Below are positions 1 through 9,177 of a stretch of DNA of 64,000 nucleotides, piece after piece. Position numbers and translations under genes: made by a program. The notes under the pieces are model-generated. The model made no database searches, was not told the DNA's origin, and saw only the letters and a program-made list of their open reading frames with translations. The DNA comes from J014 sp964486055 (lineage in GTDB: Bacteria > Acidobacteriota > Blastocatellia > Pyrinomonadales > Pyrinomonadaceae): contig CAZALE010000008.1 in the NCBI GenBank assembly GCA_964486055.1, forward strand, positions 43,453 through 107,452, given 5' to 3'. The number at the start of each line of letters is the position of its first letter. Position 1 is the first letter of the stretch.

Positions 1-1365
1 TTAATAATTCTGTTGTTGCTGTTTATTTTAAGCGCTTCGGGGCAGATCCAACGCTATGAGCTTGGTAAACGAATGAAGCTGCTTGAAATTGAGCTGGAGA
101 AAAATAACAATCCAGATTTGCGTAAAGTTGCACTAGAGCAAATCAATAAGGCAGTTCAAAACTTTTTTTCGCTTCAGCTCGATAAAGCAGCGGCAAATTT
201 AGATAAAGCGAGATTGATACTAGAAGGTAGAGATCAAGATCCACGATCATCATGGGCAGAAAGTTTATTTGTGGATTCTGACGCACGCTTATATGATTCT
301 GAGGTCAAGTCACTCAAGATAAAACTCGACGAGTTTTATAAGGTAGAGAAAAGTTTTTCTGATAAAATATCTTGGCGTATTAGCATCTCAGACATACAAG
401 GCAAAAACAATAAAATCCTTTACACTACCAATGTGCAGAGTTTACCATTGTCTTGCAGCATCGACATAGGAAATCTCAAGGAAGGTGATTATTTACTGAA
501 ATCAGAAATCATAATCAATCGTAAGATCATCTCTACAAAAACCATATTGCTGTCTTTCATCAAAAACCTTAGTGAGAAATTGGCTAGATGGGAAAAGTTG
601 ATAAATGAGTCAAAGGAGGGCAGCTGGCGCCGAGAAACCATGAGAGAATACCTAAGAATATTGAGAAATCTTGGTCAGAACAAGGTTTTGGAAACAGACA
701 TACCAGCATTTGAGTTTCTAGGTCAAATGGAACGGTTGAATAGCTTCCCACCTAGACAAGGCTTATTGGTTATCCCTTACACTCCAGCTGAGGCGCAAGT
801 CAGTAGGATTTCTATTCCAGAGAATTATTCGGACCGGAAAGCCCATCCATTAGTAATAGCATTACATGGAGCTGGCGGAAGCGAAAATTTATTTTTTGAG
901 GGTTACGGAAATGGAAAGATCGTGAAGTTATGCAAAGATAGAGGCTGGATTCTGATAGCGCCCAGAAATTTCGGTTTTAGCGCTGAAAAAATGCAAAATT
1001 TTATAGATGAAGTAGCTAAGATTTATCACATTGATCGAAAAAATGTTTTCATTGTTGGGCATTCGTTAGGAGCGATACAAGCCCTTAATATTCTCGCGGA
1101 GAAACCCGCCTTGTTTGGAGCTGTAGCTTTAATCAGTGCCGGTAGATCACAGAAATTTAGCGAAAAAATGCGCGAACTTCCGATTTTCATAGCTGCAGGA
1201 TCCGAAGATTTCTCTTTACAATCATCCAAAAGCCTATATGAATTTTTAAAACAATCGGAGGTAAAAAATTTGCAATTTAAGGTTTACGAAAACGTAGAGC
1301 ATCTTACAGCCGTTCAATTTTCGCTTAATGATGCATTTAGATTTTTTGATCTAAGTCTTAAATAG
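1..1365 (+). CDS. Secreted alpha/beta-hydrolase (esterase), 5' end outside window
   Basis: The reading frame is open from the first base, so the true start probably lies upstream; an internal TTG at 13 is the first start inside the window. The N-terminus is a run of Leu/Ile ending in SASGQ, which looks like the end of a signal peptide. The first ~270 residues are helical plus beta-rich and unassigned. The last ~180 residues form an alpha/beta-hydrolase domain like the PHB-depolymerase/Esterase_phb group: LVIALHGAGG (oxyanion region), nucleophile elbow GHSLG, an acid residue in GSEDFS and a late His in VEHLT. The likely role is hydrolysis of an ester or peptide in the periplasm or outside the cell; the substrate is unknown. 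deoC follows 40 bp downstream on the same strand. The esterase fold is secure, the function is not. Confidence 0.8.
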   Translation, partial: LIILLLLFILSASGQIQRYELGKRMKLLEIELEKNNNPDLRKVALEQINKAVQNFFSLQLDKAAANLDKARLILEGRDQDPRSSWAESLFVDSDARLYDSEVKSLKIKLDEFYKVEKSFSDKISWRISISDIQGKNNKILYTTNVQSLPLSCSIDIGNLKEGDYLLKSEIIINRKIISTKTILLSFIKNLSEKLARWEKLINESKEGSWRRETMREYLRILRNLGQNKVLETDIPAFEFLGQMERLNSFPPRQGLLVIPYTPAEAQVSRISIPENYSDRKAHPLVIALHGAGGSENLFFEGYGNGKIVKLCKDRGWILIAPRNFGFSAEKMQNFIDEVAKIYHIDRKNVFIVGHSLGAIQALNILAEKPALFGAVALISAGRSQKFSEKMRELPIFIAAGSEDFSLQSSKSLYEFLKQSEVKNLQFKVYENVEHLTAVQFSLNDAFRFFDLSLK

Positions 1366-1405
1366 TTGAGCTTGCGATGTTAAAATTAGTCCTTGAGAAT
1401 CAGAA

Positions 1406-2257
1406 ATGAGAAATTACGAGGAACTAGTAGATTGGATTACAGATCAAGTTCTAGAGAAGCTAAATGAAGAGCATTATTGTCCATCGTTCTGTAGCGCAGA
1501 TGTTCAGAGGATAGTCGATGCAGGGGCATCAAGAATCGGTATAGTATTGGGAGAGACTGCAACTGCAAGGGACTGGGCGAGCATAATTGATCATACGCTT
1601 TTAAAACCGGATGCGACTGAATCTGAAATAAAGAGACTATGCATGGAGGCTGTAGAGTATGGCTTTGCATCTGTGTGTGTCAATCCATCATGGGTAAAGA
1701 GAGCTGTCGAATTTCTAGAGGGGGCTCGTGTGCCGGTTTGTACTGTAATTGGTTTTCCTCTAGGAGCTACTCTTTCAGATGTAAAAGCATATGAAACGAG
1801 GCGAGTAATATTCGATGGCGCTAAGGAAGTTGATATGGTAATAAATATAGGAGCGCTTAAATCCGGTGATGATTGTGCTGTCGAGGAAGACATAAGGGCT
1901 GTAGTGAAAGTAGCTCATGAACATGGCGTTTTGTGTAAAGTAATAATAGAAACTGCGCTCCTAACGGATGATGAAAAAGTCAGAGCCTGTCTTGCCGCAA
2001 AGAATGCTGGTGCAGATTTTGTCAAAACCTCTACAGGATTTTCTAAGGGGGGCGCCACAGTACACGACGTAGCATTAATGAGGCGCACAGTTGGTCATGA
2101 ATTAGGGGTTAAGGCATCCGGGGGAGTTAGAAGCATAGAAGATGCCAGAGAGATGGTTAAAGCTGGTGCTACGAGAATAGGTGCTAGTGTAGGAGTTAAA
2201 ATCGCACAAGAAGCCGAAGGAAAACAAACTCGAAGCAGCTCATCCGGCTCTTATTAG
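1406..2257 (+). CDS. deoC: Deoxyribose-phosphate aldolase with N-terminal extension
   Basis: DeoC cleaves 2-deoxyribose-5-phosphate to glyceraldehyde-3-phosphate and acetaldehyde. Family hallmarks are present: IDHTLLKPDAT near residue 60, SVCVNP, the Schiff-base lysine in FVKTSTGFSKGGAT and KASGGVR with the second lysine. At 283 residues it is about 55-60 longer than the minimal ~220-residue enzyme. The extra part is N-terminal and starts with a predicted amphipathic helix (residues 3-21, NYEELVDWITDQVLEKL), followed by a Cys-containing linker (HYCPSFCSADV) and DAGASRIG, which resembles KAGATRIG at the C-terminal end of the barrel. The start at 1406 is the first ATG; no strong ribosome site is visible. 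The tail is Ser-rich. A terminator hairpin follows at 2295-2332. Confidence 0.93.
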   Translation: MRNYEELVDWITDQVLEKLNEEHYCPSFCSADVQRIVDAGASRIGIVLGETATARDWASIIDHTLLKPDATESEIKRLCMEAVEYGFASVCVNPSWVKRAVEFLEGARVPVCTVIGFPLGATLSDVKAYETRRVIFDGAKEVDMVINIGALKSGDDCAVEEDIRAVVKVAHEHGVLCKVIIETALLTDDEKVRACLAAKNAGADFVKTSTGFSKGGATVHDVALMRRTVGHELGVKASGGVRSIEDAREMVKAGATRIGASVGVKIAQEAEGKQTRSSSSGSY

Positions 2258-2294
2258 AAATTGAGCTGGTAAACCTCAGATATCCATTCCTACT

Positions 2295-2332
2295 AAATAA
2301 AAAGGCGCTTTGAAAAAAGCACCTTTTTATTT
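2295..2332. terminator. Bidirectional intrinsic terminator
   Basis: A long hairpin lies between convergent deoC and the TPR-TonB gene. The left arm is 2295-2311 and the right arm 2316-2332, pairing over 16 of 17 positions. The outer arms are A-rich on the left and U-rich on the right, so each strand ends in a T-run. This arrangement is typical of a terminator shared by two convergent genes. Confidence 0.85.
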
Positions 2333-2374
2333 AATCTTACTTGAGAATCAAAGTTAGTTGATTTAGCAACTTTC

Positions 2375-3700
2375 TTACTCTTCTCGCAGGGTTCTCGTAA
2401 AGTTATAAACTATGAACCCTTTTGCTTTCACTGGCTTTTCATTCAGGATGACAGGCTTGAACTTCGAACGCATAGCTGCTTCTTCAGCCGCTGTACGCAA
2501 TAAAGCTGGTCCTTCAACGGCTTTTGCTGAAATTACGTTCCCTTCTTCATCGAGAGTGACATCTACTCTTACCTGTCCTTCTATGTTTGACCTCTGAGCT
2601 ACTAATGGATAAGTTGGTTTTACAAGCCTTACTGCGTCAGAAGCCGTAAGCTGACCAACTCCAACAACTGTGGTGCCATCGATCGGCCCAGTGTTAGACG
2701 CATCATTTTTCTTAGGTTCATCGCTTGTAGGTTGTTCTTTGGACTCTTTAGGTTTTTCAGCTTTAGGTTGTTCTTTGGGTTGCTCGACTTTTGGTTGCTC
2801 TTTAGTCTCCTTAGGTTTTTCAGCTTTAGGTTGTTCTTTAGGTTGCTCGACTTTAGGTTGTTCTTTGGGCTCCTTAGGTTGTTCAACTTTAGGTTGAGGC
2901 TGTCGCACGTCATTATTAGTAGTCCTATTTAATGGAGGTTGTACTGGATTTTTAGAAGCTATTTGTTCTTGAGGTGGTGTCGGAGTTGGAGCAGTTTTAG
3001 CTTGTTGCTCCTGTAATCTCTTCAGATTTGCTTTGGCTTGTTCATTATTTTGATCTAGCTCGACTGCCTTTTGGTAGTCCTCAATTGCCTTTGTAATGTT
3101 ATTGTTTCTTTCGTATAAAGCAGCGCGGTAAAAGTAGGCTTTTGCCTCCTTAGGGTCAAGCTCAATTGCTTTGTTATAATCTGCTAAGGCCAGATCGAAA
3201 TTTTTCTTATTGAAAAAGGCAAACCCTCTTTTTACGTACAAAGTGGCATTTTTGGGGCTTAACTCTATGGCTCTATTGTACTCAAACACTGCTAAGTCGT
3301 ACTCACCCTTTTGAGCATACATGTCCGCCCGCTCTTCAACTGGCTTGTAATCAGGGGTTGATGGAGATGGGGCTGGTGTAGGAGTAGTATTTGCTTTTCC
3401 TCCTGGACTTTTTAGCTTAATTGCGTCAATTAGAGCCTTGTTAGCCCCTGTTATCTCGAGCTCCTTCTCAATTTCTGGGGAAACAGAAAAAGTAACGCCG
3501 CGCTCTATTACAGCTTCGATTAGTAGACGGTTTTTCTCTTCAGGATCTTCAATTCTCTTAGAACGAAGTGCTGTCAAGATATCTGCTAATGTCAGAGGTG
3601 GTTTTGCTTGAGCTTGTAATTGGCTGGTTCCTAAAAGAAGTATCAATCCTAGAAGAGATGCTCTAAGAAAAACTTTCATGATTAGCGGTAGCGTCTTCAT
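2375..3700 (-). CDS. TPR-repeat protein with C-terminal TonB domain
   Basis: The start at 3700 (ATG) is chosen because AGAAAGGA lies about 10 bases upstream; a GTG at 3751 is in frame but less convincing. The N-terminus is a signal peptide or anchor (KVFLRASLLGLILLLG, then LQAQA). A conserved region follows, then three TPR repeats (units ending AIELSPKN, AIELDPKE and AVELDQNN), a long Pro/Lys/Glu/Gln spacer and a TonB C-terminal domain (VKPTYPLVA, GQVRVDVTLDEEGNV, KFKPVI). TonB domains transmit energy from the inner membrane to outer-membrane receptors, and the charged spacer resembles the periplasm-spanning part of TonB. No ExbB/ExbD is nearby. It could instead be a scaffold using the TonB fold as a binding module, as in many TPR-TonB proteins. 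Confidence 0.85.
   Translation of the reverse strand: MKTLPLIMKVFLRASLLGLILLLGTSQLQAQAKPPLTLADILTALRSKRIEDPEEKNRLLIEAVIERGVTFSVSPEIEKELEITGANKALIDAIKLKSPGGKANTTPTPAPSPSTPDYKPVEERADMYAQKGEYDLAVFEYNRAIELSPKNATLYVKRGFAFFNKKNFDLALADYNKAIELDPKEAKAYFYRAALYERNNNITKAIEDYQKAVELDQNNEQAKANLKRLQEQQAKTAPTPTPPQEQIASKNPVQPPLNRTTNNDVRQPQPKVEQPKEPKEQPKVEQPKEQPKAEKPKETKEQPKVEQPKEQPKAEKPKESKEQPTSDEPKKNDASNTGPIDGTTVVGVGQLTASDAVRLVKPTYPLVAQRSNIEGQVRVDVTLDEEGNVISAKAVEGPALLRTAAEEAAMRSKFKPVILNEKPVKAKGFIVYNFTRTLREE
2748..2873 (-). repeat. 63-bp tandem repeat (two units) in the TonB spacer
   Basis: Two near-identical 63-bp units (2748-2810 and 2811-2873) are followed by the start of a third. Each encodes 21 residues built from PKVEQPKEQPKAEKPKE. 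They lie in the Pro/Lys spacer between the TPR repeats and the TonB domain, so changes in copy number would change spacer length without breaking the frame. Confidence 0.85.
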
Positions 3701-3859
3701 AATTTTGATCCTTTCTTGAGAGAGTTTGCTGGGAATCGTCAACGACTTCACCTATCTTGATAAGATGAGGCCGTCTTTCCTTTTATACAATATCAAACTT
3801 TTGTTCATTGATGGAAGAAAATTTTCAAGAATTTTCTTCCTTTTTGTGTTTAGTTAAAA

Positions 3860-5389
3860 CTAATTGTCATTTATCAAATCATCAACTGTAACCTTCTTGG
3901 GTTTTTGTTGTTGTTGTTGAGTTTGCTGTTCGCGTTTAGGTTGCGGCTTAGTTTCTGGTTGTTGTGCTACAACAGATGATCGGCGTTCTTGCGTTTGTCT
4001 TTCTGATCTCGTTACAGAGGTCGTTTGAGTTTGATCCTTACCTTCAGACTGGGTTTGCTGAGTAGAAGTTGTCTGAGTCTGATTAGTTTGAGATTCTGGG
4101 GCAACCTGAGAGTTTGAAGTAGTTTTCACTTGTGTCTGAACTTGCTTATCTACATCCGGCGCACCTGAATTGAGTAGTGCAAAAACCGCAACTCCAACTA
4201 TTAAGAAGACAAAAACCGCCGCACCTGCTATTGCTAGTTTCATTTTATTCATACCAGGTGAGGGCAGTTCTTCCTCAGCGAAAAGCATGCTATTTTCAAG
4301 TCCTAGATTTTGAGTTCGCGTGCTGAAAGATTCTTGGAGTTTTTTCTCTGCTTCAGCCGCACGTTTTTCCGCTTCCAGCCTCTTTGCTTCCGCTTCCTGA
4401 AGCTTTCTTACTAGGTCCACAACTGGTACAGGCTCAGCTTCTATTTCAAGAATGTCTTCGAGATTTGTTTCTACAGTGCTGGAATCAACTTTCTGTTTTT
4501 CTTTAATTCTTACAAACGCAGTTTTCAGGAATTGGCGCATTATTGCAGCAGAATCAAAACGGTTTTCGCGTTTTATTTCTAAGGCTTTTATTATCGCTTC
4601 GGCTATTTCTGTTGGAACTTTTGGATTATATTGAGTCGGAGAGACCAATGGATCGGGTTTACCCTCTAGAATTTCAATCGATCTCTCTAATGGATCGACT
4701 GGAGGTCTAGCGGTAAGCAGATAGTAGAGCGTCGCTCCTAAGGAATATATATCGCTTTTAGCATCAGGAGGAGACTTTAGTACCTCAACTGATTTTTCAT
4801 CATAATCATTTAGCAGAACCTTCTGTGAAGCAGAATCTAGCTGGTCGAAGATTATTTCAAATGGGATAAAGTGTAAATTTTGGTTTGTTATTGTTGCTCC
4901 GACTTTTGCTTGTGGTGTTCTCCCGATTTCGGAAATGTCGAGTTTAATCTTTCCATCAACGGTGAGACGCAGGTTTTGAGGCTTAATATTTTGATGAATT
5001 AACGGTGGAATATGAGAGTGTAGATAGATCAATGCATCGAGCAATTCATTCGCCCAGTTTGCTACATCCGATAGAGGAAATGGCCTCTTATTACGTTCAA
5101 TCAATTGACTCAGCGTATCGCCATCTATATTTTCGATTACCAAGTAGCGCTTGCCTGCTTCCTCGAATATTTCTAAAACCTTTTGGAATGCTTCATGCTT
5201 TAAATCCAACAATTTCTCTAGTTTTATCGAGGAGTTTTCCTCAAATTCAGCAGGAACCTCTTTCAATATTACTTCACGTTTTTGATTTTCATCGAATGCT
5301 TTGTAAATGGGCAGTGAAGAGCCACTGTTTTCTATTGTTTGAAGAATTCGATACCGATTCTGCTGCAATACTGCGTTTGTAGTTAACAT
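3860..5389 (-). CDS. Membrane-anchored Ser/Thr kinase-like protein, probable pseudokinase
   Basis: Residues 13-290 follow the Hanks kinase fold: K43 in VILKEVP (ATP lysine), E-rich helix C region, and a late lobe with KSDIYSLGATLYYLLTARPP. The catalytic loop normally HRDxKPxN reads HQNIKPQN, so the catalytic Asp is Asn134. DFG reads DIS (D151 kept). The glycine-rich loop (TIENSGSSLP) lacks GxGxxG. It therefore looks catalytically dead or strongly altered. After a Glu/Lys/Ala-rich coiled coil (about residues 325-350) comes one membrane segment (about 383-405) and a Gln/Thr-rich tail with a poly-Gln stretch near the end. Bacterial PknB-type kinases are usually cytosolic-kinase/TM/outer-sensor proteins, which fits. 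AGAAAGG precedes the ATG. Confidence 0.85.
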   Translation of the reverse strand: MLTTNAVLQQNRYRILQTIENSGSSLPIYKAFDENQKREVILKEVPAEFEENSSIKLEKLLDLKHEAFQKVLEIFEEAGKRYLVIENIDGDTLSQLIERNKRPFPLSDVANWANELLDALIYLHSHIPPLIHQNIKPQNLRLTVDGKIKLDISEIGRTPQAKVGATITNQNLHFIPFEIIFDQLDSASQKVLLNDYDEKSVEVLKSPPDAKSDIYSLGATLYYLLTARPPVDPLERSIEILEGKPDPLVSPTQYNPKVPTEIAEAIIKALEIKRENRFDSAAIMRQFLKTAFVRIKEKQKVDSSTVETNLEDILEIEAEPVPVVDLVRKLQEAEAKRLEAEKRAAEAEKKLQESFSTRTQNLGLENSMLFAEEELPSPGMNKMKLAIAGAAVFVFLIVGVAVFALLNSGAPDVDKQVQTQVKTTSNSQVAPESQTNQTQTTSTQQTQSEGKDQTQTTSVTRSERQTQERRSSVVAQQPETKPQPKREQQTQQQQQKPKKVTVDDLINDN

Positions 5390-5579
5390 AGCTTTTTAAA
5401 ACCTTTCTCTTGTGATTAGCTACTCAAAGACCTCTGAGATTTGCCTCTGTCATTATAAGAAAATTTTTTCAAAAAGAAAAGAAATTTTTTAAATTTTTGA
5501 AAAATTTTTAACTTAGCTGCGTGAGTATTTTTTCCTCGAATGTCTAGATTTATTACAAAGGGGTTAGTCAGTTTCTTAA

Positions 5580-8255
5580 TCAGTTTTTAACTACTATATT
5601 GATCAGTCTCTTGGGTACGACTATGATTTTCACTATTTCTTTGCCATTGATTAGATCAAGAACCTTTTTATCAGCTAAAGCAAGATTTTTAATTTCTTCA
5701 TCTGTGGTTTCTGCTGGTATTTTTAGTTTCGAGCGAATCTTACCGTTGATTTGAATTGGGACTTCTAATTCATCGGCTTTTGCCAATGATGGATCATATT
5801 CAGGGAATTTGGCGCCGTTATAGAGCAATCCATTTTGGTTACCGATCAATTCTGAGTAGATTTCCTCAGCGGTATGTGGGGCGAATGGTGCGAGCATTAT
5901 GGTAAGACTTTCCACGGCTTCTCTTATGGCAAAAATTAGACTTTCGTCAGCATTAGTTGGTTCGGTTTTAAGATCATAGAGTGTGTTGAGCAGCTCCATG
6001 AGTGCTGCGATAGGAGTATTAAATTGAAGAGACTCGAGATTTTCAGAGACTTTTTTAATTGTTTGATGAGTTTTTTGCCTAATTTTTCTTGCGTCCTCAG
6101 AGAAGGTGAGATTTTTTGAATTTGTGTTAGCGTTGCTTACGGTGTCTCGCCATTTTCGGACAAAGCGCCACAATCTTTGAAGAAACCTAACGCATCCCTC
6201 GATTCCAGATTCATTCCATACTAGTTCATTTTCTATTGGAGCTGCGAAAAGTATAAAAAGCCTTGTGGCATCGGCTCCATAGGCTTCTACCATTTCATCT
6301 GGATCGACCCCGTTGCCCTTTGATTTCGACATTCTCTCGATTGCCCATTGTAACGGTTTTCCATCTTGAGATATTGCTGAGATGATTTTACCTTTATTAT
6401 CTCTTTGTACAGTCACTGTGTGGGGTGGATGATAAACTCTTTTGCCTTTTCCATGTGGATCATCCGGGTTTGGGATTATTTCAAAAAACGTCTCCCCAAC
6501 CACCATTCCTTGAGTCAGGAGAGCTTTTACAGGTTCATTGAAATTAACAAGCCCCAAATCACGCATTACTTTGTTCCAGAACCGAGTGTAAATCAGGTGC
6601 ATTACTGCGTGGTCATCTCCGCCGATATATTGATCGACGGGGAGCCAGTGGGATACAACCTCTGGATTAAATGGGAGTGTTTGATTTTGTGGATCGCAGT
6701 ATCTGAAATAGTACCAGCAAGAATCGACAAACGTATCCATCGTATCAGTCTCGCGCTTAGCTGGTTTTTTACATTTTGGGCATTCACAATTCACAAAATC
6801 AGCTACTTTGGCGAGTGGAGATTCACCAGTCCCTGTGATTTTTACATTTTTTGGCAGTACGATTGGCAGGTTTTCATACTTTTCTGGTACTATCCCGCAT
6901 TCATTACAATAAACAATCGGTATCGGCGCTCCCCAGTATCTCTGACGAGAGATGCCCCAATCTCGGAGGCGATAGGTTATGGCTGTAGCTCCGAAGCCTT
7001 TGTTTTCTGCGTATTTTGTCATCTCCTTTCGGGCCTGCTCAGAGGTTTTTCCAGTCCATTCTCCTGAGTGAATCAATACGCCATAATCTGTGTAAGCTTT
7101 TTCTAATGAAGTTTCTTGAAGCGTTTCGCAGATATTTAGATATTGATCAGGTGGGCATATGACTTGCTTGATAGGCAAATTGTACTTTTTGGCGAATTCA
7201 AAATCCCTCTCATCGTGAGCTGGAACGCTCATCACCGCGCCGGTTCCGTATTCCATCATGACGTAATTCCCGATCCAGACTGGGAGCTCCTCCCCAGAGA
7301 AAGGATTTATGGCCTTAAATCCTGTGTCTATCCCTTCTTTCTCCTGCTCAGTTTCATGGTCAGCTATTTTACGTCTCTCCTCTATTATTTTTTCAGCAAC
7401 TTTTTTTACCTCTTCGCTTAGATACCTAAAATTAGCTTGAATAAATGGATGTTCAGCAGCCAACACGATGGCATTTGCACCGTATATGGTATCGATGCGA
7501 GTGGTGAAAATACGAATAGTTTTTAGATTTGCTGGATTTTCTTTGAGAGCAAAGTCTACATAAGCTCCCTCGGATCTGCCGATCCAGTCCCTCTGTCTTT
7601 TCAGGACTTTTTCAGGCCAGCCACTTTGTATTTCTTTCATGTCATCTAAAAGCTGGTCTGCGTAGGCAGTTATTCTAAGAAACCACTGCTCCATATCTTT
7701 TTTTATTACAGTGTTACCACACCGCCAGCATAAACCGCCACTAGCCTGCTCATTGGAAAGAGTTGCACTGCAGTTTTCGCACCAATTGACCTGAGTGGTT
7801 TTTTTATAGGCTAAACCCCTCTCGTACATTTTTAGAAAAAACCATTGGTCAAACTTATAGTAATCAGGTCTATGGGCAAAAATCTCTCTTCTCCAATCAT
7901 AACTAATGCCTAGCTTCTTTAGTTGCTTACGCATTTGCGAGATATTGGTTTCAGTCCACTCGAGTGGATCGATGCCACGCTTTATGGCTGCATCTTCAGC
8001 AGGTTGACCGAATGAATCCCATCCTATCGGATGCAGCACATTGAAACCTTTTAATCTTTTGTACCAGGCGAGAGCATCACCGACGGAGTAATTTCTCACG
8101 TGTCCCATGTGAAGACTACCAGAGGGGTATGGAAGCATCTCGAGCGCATAGAATTTAGGCTTATTCGAGCTTACCTCAGCCTCAAATATCCTTGTCTCTT
8201 CCCATATTTTTTGCCATTTTGACTCTATCTTCTTAGCAAAATACTTCTCGTCCAT
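5580..8255 (-). CDS. leuS: Leucyl-tRNA synthetase
   Basis: This class I synthetase charges tRNA-Leu with leucine. Length (891) is usual for the bacterial enzyme. The HIGH motif is HMGH (residues 49-52, in YPSGSLHMGHVRNY) and the KMSKS motif is RMSKS in ERMSKSKGNGVDPDE. Between them lies the CP1 editing insertion, with TTRIDTIYGA and the GTGAVMSVPAHDERD signature for removing mischarged amino acids. Zinc-ligand-like CxxC pairs occur in CENC/CWRC and CNEC/CPKC. The anticodon-binding and C-terminal domains are complete, ending with the VPIQINGKIRSK-type region. It stands upstream of nothing on the same strand within 190 bp and 66 bp downstream of the patatin gene, which may share its promoter. 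Confidence 0.98.
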   Translation of the reverse strand: MDEKYFAKKIESKWQKIWEETRIFEAEVSSNKPKFYALEMLPYPSGSLHMGHVRNYSVGDALAWYKRLKGFNVLHPIGWDSFGQPAEDAAIKRGIDPLEWTETNISQMRKQLKKLGISYDWRREIFAHRPDYYKFDQWFFLKMYERGLAYKKTTQVNWCENCSATLSNEQASGGLCWRCGNTVIKKDMEQWFLRITAYADQLLDDMKEIQSGWPEKVLKRQRDWIGRSEGAYVDFALKENPANLKTIRIFTTRIDTIYGANAIVLAAEHPFIQANFRYLSEEVKKVAEKIIEERRKIADHETEQEKEGIDTGFKAINPFSGEELPVWIGNYVMMEYGTGAVMSVPAHDERDFEFAKKYNLPIKQVICPPDQYLNICETLQETSLEKAYTDYGVLIHSGEWTGKTSEQARKEMTKYAENKGFGATAITYRLRDWGISRQRYWGAPIPIVYCNECGIVPEKYENLPIVLPKNVKITGTGESPLAKVADFVNCECPKCKKPAKRETDTMDTFVDSCWYYFRYCDPQNQTLPFNPEVVSHWLPVDQYIGGDDHAVMHLIYTRFWNKVMRDLGLVNFNEPVKALLTQGMVVGETFFEIIPNPDDPHGKGKRVYHPPHTVTVQRDNKGKIISAISQDGKPLQWAIERMSKSKGNGVDPDEMVEAYGADATRLFILFAAPIENELVWNESGIEGCVRFLQRLWRFVRKWRDTVSNANTNSKNLTFSEDARKIRQKTHQTIKKVSENLESLQFNTPIAALMELLNTLYDLKTEPTNADESLIFAIREAVESLTIMLAPFAPHTAEEIYSELIGNQNGLLYNGAKFPEYDPSLAKADELEVPIQINGKIRSKLKIPAETTDEEIKNLALADKKVLDLINGKEIVKIIVVPKRLINIVVKN

Positions 8256-8321
8256 AGTGCCTGTAAAAGAGGGAAATTAAAGTTTACCTGATAATGTTTG
8301 ATTAATCCAAGGTAAAAATTC

Positions 8322-9143
8322 TTAACCGATTGAGATGTTTTGAGCTAGGCCTAGGATTTTCTTGATTTCTTCGATTTTTTCCTGTGCAGCAATCTCACCG
8401 GCTTTTATGAACTCATTCATTTTTCCCATTTCATCTGGTCTTAGATGAGATACCTGTGGAGTTATAACAATATCTGCATGATAATGTTGGCTTCTTCCAG
8501 CTGTTCTAAGTAATATCATCGCGGATTGTAAGAATATGCCGAGAAAAGTCGATGGAGTTCCCCAATAAGATGAACCACAGGCATTTACGTCGACTGCTAT
8601 GACTATCTCAGCTCCTAACTGGCGAACTGCCTTTACAGGGACTAAGGAAGTAAGTCCTCCGTCGATCAGTGATCTGCCCTCATATTCAACGGGCACGAAG
8701 ACCCCAGGAATTGCACAACTTGCCCTTATGGCTTGAATCAGATCACCTTTATCTTTGAGTATGATTTCATCACCAGTCTCAAGATCACATGCAACTGCAG
8801 CGAATGGTATAGGAAGATGTTCAAAATCTTTGTATGGTAGGTGTTCTCTTAAGAATTCACCGAGGGGTTCGTTTGTAAGTAGTCCTTTTTTCGAATAGGA
8901 AAATCCCGCAATTTTCAGCCAATGCATCTGACTTCCTATCTCGATTATCTTCTCAACGCTTAAACCACAAGCTAAGGCAGCTCCGACAATAGATCCAGCC
9001 GATGTTCCTGCAATGCAATCAATCGGGATTTGGTTTTCAACCAGAACCTTTAATGCGCCTAAATGAGCATATCCTCGCGCTGCACCGCCCGATAGTGCTA
9101 GTCCAACTTTTTTTCTCTGTATTTGCCTCTGGGTTTCGTCCAT
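8322..9143 (-). CDS. Patatin-like phospholipase (RssA/NTE family)
   Basis: Patatin-like proteins are lipid acyl hydrolases with a Ser-Asp dyad. Visible motifs are the oxyanion loop SGGAARGYAHLG near the N-terminus, nucleophile GTSAGS, and the DGG triplet carrying the catalytic Asp (LIDGGLTSLVP). Length 273 matches short bacterial RssA-like proteins. No signal peptide is seen, so a cytosolic or membrane-associated location is likely. It is divergent from the zinc-ribbon subtilase, with only 34 bp between the starts, and is followed 66 bp later by leuS. The substrate cannot be told from sequence. Confidence 0.9.
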   Translation of the reverse strand: MDETQRQIQRKKVGLALSGGAARGYAHLGALKVLVENQIPIDCIAGTSAGSIVGAALACGLSVEKIIEIGSQMHWLKIAGFSYSKKGLLTNEPLGEFLREHLPYKDFEHLPIPFAAVACDLETGDEIILKDKGDLIQAIRASCAIPGVFVPVEYEGRSLIDGGLTSLVPVKAVRQLGAEIVIAVDVNACGSSYWGTPSTFLGIFLQSAMILLRTAGRSQHYHADIVITPQVSHLRPDEMGKMNEFIKAGEIAAQEKIEEIKKILGLAQNISIG

Positions 9144-9177
9144 CTCTGTCTACAACTGTTGATTTTACATTTACTTT

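Noticed and set aside
6405..7067. A 220-codon reading frame opposite leuS
   Set aside because: It lies wholly inside leuS on the other strand, has no ribosome site or recognisable domain, and follows the leuS codon pattern.
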